A program made the position numbers and the translations under genes. DNA of 20,878 bases. Source: a virus. Location: the IMG/VR virus record IMGVR_UViG_3300020213_000130, positions 1 through 20,878 of that record. One strand, written 5' to 3'. The notes under the pieces were generated by a model. It saw only the letters and a list, made by a program, of their open reading frames with translations, was not told where the DNA came from and made no database searches. Shown here piece after piece: positions 13,397-20,071 of this stretch (within the stretch, counting starts at the first letter, position 1; each line of letters opens with the position of its first letter).

Positions 13397-15711
13397 GGTT
13401 TTTTGGAGTAAAGGTCTGTGGGGTAGGGGTCGGCTGGGACCAGCCAACCCTCGGAGGTGTGTGATCTCCTCGCGTTCTTGTTCCAACGATACATTGCCAC
13501 GGCCTCGGTGCGGACCGGCATTCCGGTCAGGACTTCGCTCATAGCCGCTTCCATCGTCCGTTGGGCGTGTTTGATTGCTGCGTTGGTCAAAGCATAGTTC
13601 TCGAAGACAGGCACCTCCAAGAGAATTTCATCGTGAATCGGAGCCACGAGGTGCGAGCCGTAGAGGGGGCTTTCTTCGTTGGAGGTCTCCGAGTCAACCT
13701 CCCACTCGGCGATCTTGAAGCCCTCGCCGCTGGGGCTCTGGAGAGCGTTACCGTTGGCCGCCTCGGTATAAACACAGTTGCGTCGAACCATCCCGAGCGG
13801 GGTCGTGTACTGGAACTTCGAGATAGGCTTGTCCTCGGCGTCCAAGTCGGCCTTGTCCCAGACGAGGTCCTTGGCTTCGTTTTGGAGCCAGCCCTTGAGA
13901 TATTCGCGTGCCTCGGGGAAGGTCTGGAGCCAGATGTCCCGTGCGGCCTCGGCCTCTTCCTTCGTGATCCGGACCTGGTACGTGGCCCATGCAAACAGCA
14001 GGAACTTGGCGACGCCCAGCCCCCCTGGGAAGCCAAGCCCGACGGCTTTGGCCATCTTGCGCCACTTCTCGTAATACTCCTCGCCCTTGAGCGTCGCAAA
14101 CTGCTCGTACCGCTCGCGCGGGTCGTGCCCCGTGATAGGTGTATTCGGGTCGGACAAGTACGAGAGTTGTGCCGCGAGGTAGCCGTGGGGGTCCAGCCCA
14201 CTACAGAGAAGGTCGTACAGGACCGAGTAGCCCACACAACGCTTCCAGGTCCACGCGGCCGAGAACAACTCCAGCGCAGCGAAATCGATCGAAACGAGAA
14301 TGTAACCCTCGCGTGCGTAATAGCAGGTGCGAATACGGGGGTCTACCTGGTGGATGTTGACCGAGGGGTACAGGTCGCCGCCGTAGCTCGACGAGCGCCC
14401 AGTGTCTTTCAGCAGGTCGAAGTTCGGGTGGATCGTCTCGGCCCAGCGCACGTCCGCCGTCTCCAGCGTCCACCCCGGCGGTGGGGTCTTCGTCTCGTCG
14501 AGGTACGAAATCGCCTTCTTGCCTGTGATGTTGTGGCCGAAGTCCCAGCACAGCCCGGGGAAGTACGAGGTAACGAGCTTCTCCACCTTGGCGCGCGCTT
14601 GCATCTCGGTCGCTACCGCGTCGTCCATGCCCGCGAGCGTGCCGATCGTGCCCTTACCGGCCGAAGCCCACTCGGGATGCTCGTCGAAGCATTCATGCGA
14701 CGCCGCGACGGAGAGCTTGCGCTCCCCGTAGGCTGACTTGAATCCATCGATGCCCTTGTCTGTGAGGTCGATGCGGATAGCCAGCTCCCGGCCGCGTCGG
14801 ATGACGTGGGCTTGGAGCGTCTTCCTGGACAGGCTCTCCTTCACGGCCCGCTTCATCTTGGGCGTACCGTCCTCGTTCAAGGTGCCCTTGGCGTAGGGCA
14901 TCGGGGGCACCTCGGGGATGACGATGCCTGCTTCGACGAGGAGCGGGAAGTTATCAATGTCCATGTCTTCCTTGGCTTGTCCCCAGAGAACTTCCGCCCG
15001 ATCTGGGTCCAGGAGCAATCCCCGCTGCGTTACGCCTGTGTGGGTGAAATCCGTGCGCAGGTTGACGTACTCGGCGCTGAGTTCCCCGCCTTCCACGGGC
15101 CATTGATGGCCGTAGTCGATGCGTTCTTCCTGCGCGCGCCAGACGTACGTGGCCCAGCGGGAGTCGTCGAGCACGTAGTCCACGGCCTCTTGGGGCCACG
15201 ACGCAAGCGGCACACCCCGTAACTCGCTGTAACGCAAGCGCCAGGAGTCCTTGCCGATCTTCGATGCCTTGATGTCTTTCCCCGAGTAGCGCAGCACCAA
15301 GTCCGCGAGGGAATAGGACTTGGACATCATGCCCCCGTCCGGGGTCGTGTCGAATCCGATGGCCCCGTGTGTGCCAAGATCCAGGAACTTCTCGCGCAAC
15401 GAGGGGTCGCCCACCATGCCGGTGTTGTAGAGCTGCTTCACGAGCGGAAGCAAACTAGGCCAAGCGTTACATGCAACCCGCAAGTCAAACGCGAGGTACT
15501 GGTTGACGAGCCGCGCGTCTCCCCGGATGCATGATTCGAGGATACCCCGCAGGATTCCTTCTACGTCGTGCTCGCCCACCACCAGGAGATCATACTGGTC
15601 CTGCTCCTCGTAGTACGCCGACACGCACACGGGCGGCGGAAACTGCGCAGCGGGGGAGATGATGTCCGTTTCAAAGTCAATTGAGACAATAGGTATCGGG
15701 CAACGTTTCAT
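13393..15711 (-). CDS. polA: Family A DNA polymerase with 3'-5' exonuclease
   Basis: This 772-residue protein has an N-terminal exonuclease domain with 'VSIDFETD' (D12, E14) and a polymerase domain. Motif A is 'ILVSIDFAALELF' (D476), motif B is 'RKMAKAVGLGFPGGLG' (R551, K555) and motif C is 'APIHDEILLEV' (D694), so the catalytic residues are all present. No 5'-3' exonuclease domain is seen. Compared with E. coli Pol I, the residue at 762 is Leu (L559) and that at 766 is Gly instead of Tyr, and the O-helix carries a Pro. Leu762-type enzymes are known from virioplankton. It should be the phage replicase, working with the helicase encoded upstream. Its TGA overlaps the next gene's ATG. The gene symbol denotes the family. 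Confidence 0.93.
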   Translation of the reverse strand: MKRCPIPIVSIDFETDIISPAAQFPPPVCVSAYYEEQDQYDLLVVGEHDVEGILRGILESCIRGDARLVNQYLAFDLRVACNAWPSLLPLVKQLYNTGMVGDPSLREKFLDLGTHGAIGFDTTPDGGMMSKSYSLADLVLRYSGKDIKASKIGKDSWRLRYSELRGVPLASWPQEAVDYVLDDSRWATYVWRAQEERIDYGHQWPVEGGELSAEYVNLRTDFTHTGVTQRGLLLDPDRAEVLWGQAKEDMDIDNFPLLVEAGIVIPEVPPMPYAKGTLNEDGTPKMKRAVKESLSRKTLQAHVIRRGRELAIRIDLTDKGIDGFKSAYGERKLSVAASHECFDEHPEWASAGKGTIGTLAGMDDAVATEMQARAKVEKLVTSYFPGLCWDFGHNITGKKAISYLDETKTPPPGWTLETADVRWAETIHPNFDLLKDTGRSSSYGGDLYPSVNIHQVDPRIRTCYYAREGYILVSIDFAALELFSAAWTWKRCVGYSVLYDLLCSGLDPHGYLAAQLSYLSDPNTPITGHDPRERYEQFATLKGEEYYEKWRKMAKAVGLGFPGGLGVAKFLLFAWATYQVRITKEEAEAARDIWLQTFPEAREYLKGWLQNEAKDLVWDKADLDAEDKPISKFQYTTPLGMVRRNCVYTEAANGNALQSPSGEGFKIAEWEVDSETSNEESPLYGSHLVAPIHDEILLEVPVFENYALTNAAIKHAQRTMEAAMSEVLTGMPVRTEAVAMYRWNKNARRSHTSEGWLVPADPYPTDLYSKKP

Positions 15712-15740
15712 CCGTCAAGGCATTCTGGCAAGGGATAAAG

Positions 15741-15823
15741 ACCCTCCCCCGGCACGCACACTCGAAGGACTCGCCCGAAGAGGGGGTGGCGAGAGGTGGT
15801 TCCTTCGAGTACCGAGGGAGGGT
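15741..15823 (-). terminator. Nested three-stem structured element before polymerase gene
   Basis: Three nested perfect stems are seen: 15741-15748 with 15816-15823 (8 bp), 15760-15769 with 15801-15810 (10 bp) and 15770-15775 with 15788-15793 (6 bp). The second and third stack directly on one side, with a 7-base bulge on the other. On the minus strand the outer stem is followed by CTTTATCC, so it may act as a terminator after the beta-helix gene; it lies in the 174-bp gap that precedes the polymerase gene. It could also be a processing site or a leader structure. Confidence 0.6.
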
Positions 15824-15833
15824 GAAATTACTG

Positions 15834-15867
15834 CTACAAGGGACTCTCGCCCGTGTGTTTCTTGTAG
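15834..15867 (-). repeat. Inverted repeat just after beta-helix gene stop
   Basis: CTACAAG (15834-15840) and CTTGTAG (15861-15867) form a perfect 7-bp inverted repeat with a 20-base spacer, about 19 bases after the beta-helix stop. It adds a second hairpin ahead of the larger nested structure. No T-run follows it on the minus strand (CAGTAATTTC). Confidence 0.4.
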
Positions 15868-15885
15868 AAACTTCCGAACCAGCAC

Positions 15886-17127
15886 CTACTGGATCTCGTA
15901 GCAGCCCAGGTCAATAGCCGCCCCGACGAACCGGGGATTCCCCAGGAGGTCAACGGGGCAGTCTTCGAGGAAGTCCCCGTCGTTGTCCAGGTCGAACACA
16001 TCCGGAGCTGCCGCGCGCATCTGGGTGCCCGTGCCACCCGCGTCGCGCACGGGGGAACCGTCGGTCGGGATGTACGAGCCTTTCATGAGCTGCGGAGGCA
16101 CCAGGAGCGTCTGCGTGCCGTTCGGGTAGAAGAATGCCGGGAGCCCGCCACGCACTAACGAGTGCATGAAGTAGGTGTGCAGGAAGTACCCGCCAAACAT
16201 CTCCGGACCCTGAAAGCCGCTCCAGACCACCATGTTGACAAACTCCATGTGCCCTGGAACTGAAACGGTATTCTCGGAACCCAGCGCATGTCTAGGATTG
16301 ATAGTAGAGGTGGCTTGGTTGTCCACGAGAGTCACCCCGTACATGGAAATGCTCCCGGGGATGCCTCCAATCTCTGCGCGCAGCCCACCTGTCGACTTTC
16401 CCCGGCATCCGTGAATCAGGATGTTCTGACCCACAATCTCCCCATCCCCCGCGACGAAGAGGTGCATGCCCCCCACGCCAGTGTCGCTCGTACAGTTGCG
16501 GACGATTACGTTGCATAGGCTTGTACGATCGGTGCTGCCGACGTACATTCCGCCCGTATAACCGGCGGCCGAGGCGGAACAGTCCATTACCTCGACCCGT
16601 AGCAGATTGAGGGTACCGCCTGAGTTTCCAGCAGAAATACCTTGCCCTCCGTGACAATTCTGCACACGTACGTCCTCCAGTGTTGTAGTGGCGAAGGGTC
16701 CTCCATCGAGCCAGATCCCCCAGATTCCCCCAGAAACCACGACAGACTTGAGTTTGACAGACGAGCCGTAGTTCTGGATCACCACGACAATCTGGCAGAT
16801 GCCGTTGCCTGTAAGCACCGTTGCGTACATTCTCCCCGTAGGGAAACGCCAGTGATCGCCTGACCGATACCCTCCCACCACTGTCGTGTGACGCGGGATG
16901 TTGAACCTGTCTCCCAACAAAGCCCCCGGGGAGTAGCTGCCCTCCGCGACGCAGACTTGATCGGGGCCAGGGGTGAGGTCCGCGCGCAGCAGCGCGTCCT
17001 GAAGGCCCTGGTGAGCGTTCTGCCAGGAAGTACCCGCGCCACCAGGGGAGGCGTTCGAGTCCACGTAGATGATGTCCGCGTGCGCGGGGACGACTAGCGC
17101 CAGGAGCACGGTGAGGATGTGTTTCAT
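15886..17127 (-). CDS. Exported right-handed parallel beta-helix protein
   Basis: This 413-residue protein has a Sec signal peptide (MKHILTVLLALVVPAHA, likely cleaved before Asp18). The mature part starts 'DIIYVDSNASPGGAGTSWQ' and then 'NAHQGLQDAL', the opening of beta-helix proteins with 'YVDx..GTSWxxA..LQxAL', and continues with repeated short strands ('LNLLRVEVMDCSAS', 'SLCNVIVRNCTSDT', 'GQNILIHGCRGKST'). Near the end it has 'DLDNDGDFLEDCP', an Asp-rich loop like calcium-binding dockerin or thrombospondin loops, and 'AAIDLGCYEIQ'. Several Cys residues suit an oxidising compartment. I know such proteins as secreted or surface proteins of Planctomycetota, Verrucomicrobiota and similar bacteria. 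Within a phage replication block it looks like cargo, possibly altering the host surface. A tail-spike role is less likely given the signal peptide. Activity is unknown; no lyase residues were identified. Confidence 0.8.
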   Translation of the reverse strand: MKHILTVLLALVVPAHADIIYVDSNASPGGAGTSWQNAHQGLQDALLRADLTPGPDQVCVAEGSYSPGALLGDRFNIPRHTTVVGGYRSGDHWRFPTGRMYATVLTGNGICQIVVVIQNYGSSVKLKSVVVSGGIWGIWLDGGPFATTTLEDVRVQNCHGGQGISAGNSGGTLNLLRVEVMDCSASAAGYTGGMYVGSTDRTSLCNVIVRNCTSDTGVGGMHLFVAGDGEIVGQNILIHGCRGKSTGGLRAEIGGIPGSISMYGVTLVDNQATSTINPRHALGSENTVSVPGHMEFVNMVVWSGFQGPEMFGGYFLHTYFMHSLVRGGLPAFFYPNGTQTLLVPPQLMKGSYIPTDGSPVRDAGGTGTQMRAAAPDVFDLDNDGDFLEDCPVDLLGNPRFVGAAIDLGCYEIQ

Positions 17128-17151
17128 GGAGTTGTCTTTCGGGAGGAAGGT

Positions 17152-17181
17152 GGGGGGACCCCGTCAACACAGGATCCCCCC
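17152..17181 (-). repeat. GC-rich inverted repeat upstream of beta-helix gene
   Basis: GGGGGGA (17152-17158) and TCCCCCC (17175-17181) form a 7-bp perfect inverted repeat with a 16-base spacer, in the 97-bp gap between the beta-helix start and the preceding stop. A second smaller one, GCCCG (17192-17196) with CGGGC (17206-17210), lies next to it. Neither has a T-run on the minus strand, so a terminator is uncertain. Confidence 0.45.
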
Positions 17182-17224
17182 GTGCGCGCCAGCCCGAATG
17201 AGAAACGGGCGGCTCGCAGGACGA

Positions 17225-17839
17225 TCACTCGAAGGTAGCCTCGTCGCCGTAGGTAATCCGCGTGACGTGTACCCCATTATCCGTGGTGTACGGATAGAAC
17301 GTCATCTCGAAGCAACGACCCTCATACACGCCGTCCAGGACGGCATCGAGCAGATCCGGTCCGAGCGTCTGTTCATCATCAGGCAGCTCGGAATCAGCGA
17401 CCATCTGCTCTTCGCTCGGCTTACCGAGTCCGAAGGTGATCTTCGCCATCTCGGTCTTGTAAACGTCCATGTTCTTCGTCGTGAAGAGAATGGTAAACTT
17501 GTACCCGACGGACTTGTTACCCGTCGTATCGAGGCTCTCCATAACCACGCACTCTTGACGGAACACGTCGCCGGTGTTGTCTCGGTTGCGGAACATCTCG
17601 GCCTTGCCGAGACGAATCAGGTAACGCCCCTCCATATCGAAGTGGGCAGGATGGCGGTCCGCACCGGGCACGACCCCTCGAAGGAAGTCGCCGCGACGAG
17701 GGGGCTCGGCAGGAGCAGGAGCAGGGGCTTGGCGACGGGTAGACGTGGTAGGGGCAGACGCGGGCTTGTTGGCGGCACCCGGCAACTTCGCAGCGGAGGC
17801 ACCCGGGAGCGGGCGCATGTTCGGACGATTGGTAACCAT
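17225..17839 (-). CDS. Possible single-stranded-DNA-binding-type replication protein
   Basis: From the ATG at 17839 this encodes 204 residues. The first 55 are a Pro/Ala-rich, probably disordered tail ('ASAPTTSTRRQAPAPAPAEP'). The rest is a compact strand-rich domain: 'HFDMEGRYLIRLGKAEMFRN', then 'FRQECVVMESLDTT' and 'VGYKFTILFTTKNMDVYKTE', an acidic helical insert, and 'GRCFEMTFYPYTTDNGVHVT' with an acidic end. The pattern (a 'GRYLIRLGKAE' strand, an extended middle, an acidic tail) suggests an OB-fold-like binding protein such as those encoded beside phage polymerases and helicases, but I see no diagnostic motif. It is the first gene after the promoter at 18022-18049. AGAGA lies eight bases before the ATG, a weak ribosome site. 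Confidence 0.6.
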   Translation of the reverse strand: MVTNRPNMRPLPGASAAKLPGAANKPASAPTTSTRRQAPAPAPAEPPRRGDFLRGVVPGADRHPAHFDMEGRYLIRLGKAEMFRNRDNTGDVFRQECVVMESLDTTGNKSVGYKFTILFTTKNMDVYKTEMAKITFGLGKPSEEQMVADSELPDDEQTLGPDLLDAVLDGVYEGRCFEMTFYPYTTDNGVHVTRITYGDEATFE

Positions 17840-17878
17840 GATGTATCTCTTTTTTCTTGGGTAACTGGTACTTGCCCC

Positions 17879-17953
17879 GGGACACACGTCCCGCGGCGTC
17901 TATCGAATCAGAGGAGATTCTTGCGGGTCGGATCGAAGCCCGGCTGACCGGGC
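17879..17953 (-). other. Structured 5' leader with three small hairpins
   Basis: Within the 225-bp gap between helicase and the next gene, three perfect inverted repeats follow the candidate promoter: 17938-17953 (6-bp stem, TCAG loop), 17905-17920 (5-bp stem) and 17879-17892 (5-bp stem, GTGT loop). The leader of about 175 bases contains no coding region I can support. Confidence 0.45.
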
Positions 17954-18021
17954 GTCGGGGGTGCTGAGGGTTTGTGAGTTGTCTTGCGGCATGTGAGTGA
18001 TAGGGCAGTTGGCCCGGGGAC

Positions 18022-18049
18022 ATCGTAACTCCCCGCGACGGAAGGTCAA
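18022..18049 (-). promoter_or_regulatory. Candidate sigma70-like promoter for replication operon
   Basis: On the minus strand TTGACC (18049-18044) and TACGAT (18027-18022), separated by 16 bases, match the consensus hexamers at 5 and 4 of 6 positions. The promoter sits just after the helicase stop (18065), in the largest intergenic gap of the window, so it could drive the DNA-binding, beta-helix, polymerase and resolvase genes independently of the helicase. Confidence 0.55.
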
Positions 18050-18064
18050 GGGGTTTTCCTCGAA

Positions 18065-20071
18065 TTATTGAGCAAACCTCTGGAGCAGCTCGCGCTGCTG
18101 CTCGTCGGTAAGCATCGCCACGTTCGGGATGCGCTCGGCGAGCATCTGCGGGGGGTAGAGGTGCGGGGGCTTCACGAACGCGGCGGACATGAGGCGACGA
18201 CTGGAGCGGGTGGTCTGCTGGACGTACAGGGAATCTACCAAGGTTGCAGCGAAAAGCATCTGGTCGAAAGCTATTTCTTCGTCGCCATAGTCCCTCTCGG
18301 GGGCAAGTAGGGTATAGACCGTTACCTCGTCTTCCTCCTGACCCTGGCGGTGTTGCCTACCTATAGCCTGTTCCACGACATCCTCCCCCCGTGGCCACTG
18401 GAGGAACGCGGCGGTCGAGCCCCACTGAAGGTCCAGCCCTTCCCGCCAGCCGTTGTAGTTGAGCACGTAGAACCTCTCCGGGGTCTTAATGGCCTCGGTC
18501 TCGGTCAGGAGGATAGCGACGCGCTTGTCCCCGCTGGGGCAGTCGAGCACGTCGAGCCCTTCGGCCTTGAGCCGCTCGGCTGCCCATACGCGCATCTCGT
18601 TGTGCCCGACCCACACGAGCGCGCCGCGCTTCTCGTCGTTCGCATGCTGCACAGCCCACTTGGCCAGGGCATCGACCTTGTACGGCGACACACGCACCGG
18701 CACGGACTTCCTTTCGATGAGTCCTTGGAAGTCCGCGAGTTCCTTGGCTTCCTTCCAGAGCCGGTACAACTCGGCCGCGAGCTGCCCGCGCCCCTTCATG
18801 CGCCGGAAGTGACTGCCCACTAGGAAAGGCGTATCCAGCCCATCCTTCGGAAAATCTAGGTAAACCCGAAGGAGCTTGTGGTAACGCTGCAACGCCTCGT
18901 GGTGGTCCTGCGAACGCGCGAGATCGTCCACGCGGTCCGATGCGATCTTATCTGGCCAGCGGAGATCGTTATAGAAGCCCGCCGACAACTCCAGCATCCA
19001 CTTGTATTTGTGGAGCGCGAACTCGATCTCATCGCCGCTCGGGGTAACCCCAAGGTGTTGCACACCGTACATGAGTTCCGCGAGGTTATCTGGGATCCCC
19101 CCCGGCGCGATGTTATCTATGATGAGCGGACAAGGCAAGTCCCCTGGTGGTGACGAAATGACCCCGAGGGTACTCGTGAGCCGGAGGTTGAACGCACGAC
19201 GGACCTGGGTTTGCTTGTCTTCCCCCAGGTTCTCCTCGGTATACATCACCTTGGCCCAGTCCACTAGCGGGGTCAACTCGCGGATCATGCCCTGTGTGTC
19301 CCAGATTGCGTTGGCGAGAAACTGGAACGAAGAGCCCTTGGCGTCGATGACCGCGCCCCAGCGTTGCGCCTCCGGGAAGGACAACGGCAGCGGGGACATG
19401 CCCCCGAGCACGACGGCGGCGAGGTGGAAGTAGTCCTTGAGCCCCCGGCGAGTCATGGTGCCGGACAAGAACGCGATGGACAGGAACTCCGAGTCAATCG
19501 TCTTGATGTAGCTGAACAAGCGACGTGATCCCGCAGCCCTTGCGTTACGGAGTCGGTGGGCCTCGTCGCAGATGATGGCTGTTGGCTTGATCGCCGCGAG
19601 GAACGCGGCGGTGTCTTTCAGGCTGAGGTGCGAGTACGGCAGGATGTACACCCCAGGGCGCGCGAGCTTGGCCATCGCATTCCGTTGCGCCACAGACTTA
19701 CCGGAGGTCGTGTGGATTTGATGCTTGAACCCTAGCCACTCCGCTGCCTCGCGCCTGCCCTTACTGAGAAATTGAGTGATAACATTATTGGGGGTGAGGA
19801 TCAGAACCCTCTCGTGACCTTGCTCCTTGACGGCGATCTGTGCGCAGCCATAGGCAATGGCGGTCTTACCCACGCCGACGCCACAGAGAACAAACGCCGA
19901 ACGGGTAGACGCAAAAGTTTCCAGGGCTAGAGCCTGTTGTCCGTTAAGGCCCTTGAACTTACCTCGAACGGCTCCAGCGGGGCATCGCTCATGTGTGACC
20001 TCTGCGATCCACTCGGGGGTTAGTTCATCGAGTACAGGTAAATCGAGGACCCGCTGGAGTTCTTGGTTCAT
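18065..20071 (-). CDS. SNF2-type superfamily 2 helicase
   Basis: This 668-residue protein has helicase motifs in order: Walker A 'CGVGVGKTAIAYG' (64-70), 'LILTPNNVITQF' (motif Ia region), DEAH box 'AIICDEAHRLRN' (169-172), motif III 'FLSGTMTRR' (203-205), and a C-terminal domain with 'NYNGWREGLDLQWGSTAAFL' and motif VI 'QAIGRQHRQGQ'. It should be an ATP-driven DNA translocase or helicase in phage replication or recombination. Similar SNF2-like proteins are common next to phage DNA polymerase genes. Its ATG overlaps the TAA of the upstream gene (TAATG), and GAGGG lies eight bases upstream, one of the few ribosome-site-like sequences here. Confidence 0.9.
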   Translation of the reverse strand: MNQELQRVLDLPVLDELTPEWIAEVTHERCPAGAVRGKFKGLNGQQALALETFASTRSAFVLCGVGVGKTAIAYGCAQIAVKEQGHERVLILTPNNVITQFLSKGRREAAEWLGFKHQIHTTSGKSVAQRNAMAKLARPGVYILPYSHLSLKDTAAFLAAIKPTAIICDEAHRLRNARAAGSRRLFSYIKTIDSEFLSIAFLSGTMTRRGLKDYFHLAAVVLGGMSPLPLSFPEAQRWGAVIDAKGSSFQFLANAIWDTQGMIRELTPLVDWAKVMYTEENLGEDKQTQVRRAFNLRLTSTLGVISSPPGDLPCPLIIDNIAPGGIPDNLAELMYGVQHLGVTPSGDEIEFALHKYKWMLELSAGFYNDLRWPDKIASDRVDDLARSQDHHEALQRYHKLLRVYLDFPKDGLDTPFLVGSHFRRMKGRGQLAAELYRLWKEAKELADFQGLIERKSVPVRVSPYKVDALAKWAVQHANDEKRGALVWVGHNEMRVWAAERLKAEGLDVLDCPSGDKRVAILLTETEAIKTPERFYVLNYNGWREGLDLQWGSTAAFLQWPRGEDVVEQAIGRQHRQGQEEDEVTVYTLLAPERDYGDEEIAFDQMLFAATLVDSLYVQQTTRSSRRLMSAAFVKPPHLYPPQMLAERIPNVAMLTDEQQRELLQRFAQ

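Noticed and set aside
13561-14736. Long plus-strand open frame (391 codons) opposite the polymerase gene
   Set aside because: It lies wholly antisense to a polymerase with all catalytic motifs, has no family pattern, and long antisense frames are expected in GC-rich coding DNA.
16292-17170. Alternative minus-strand frame (292 codons) overlapping the beta-helix gene
   Set aside because: Arg/His-rich out-of-frame translation; the beta-helix frame has a signal peptide and ordered repeats.
17069-17947. Plus-strand open frame (292 codons) across the DNA-binding gene and its flanks
   Set aside because: Runs antisense through a real gene and both intergenic gaps; composition is typical of a shadow frame.
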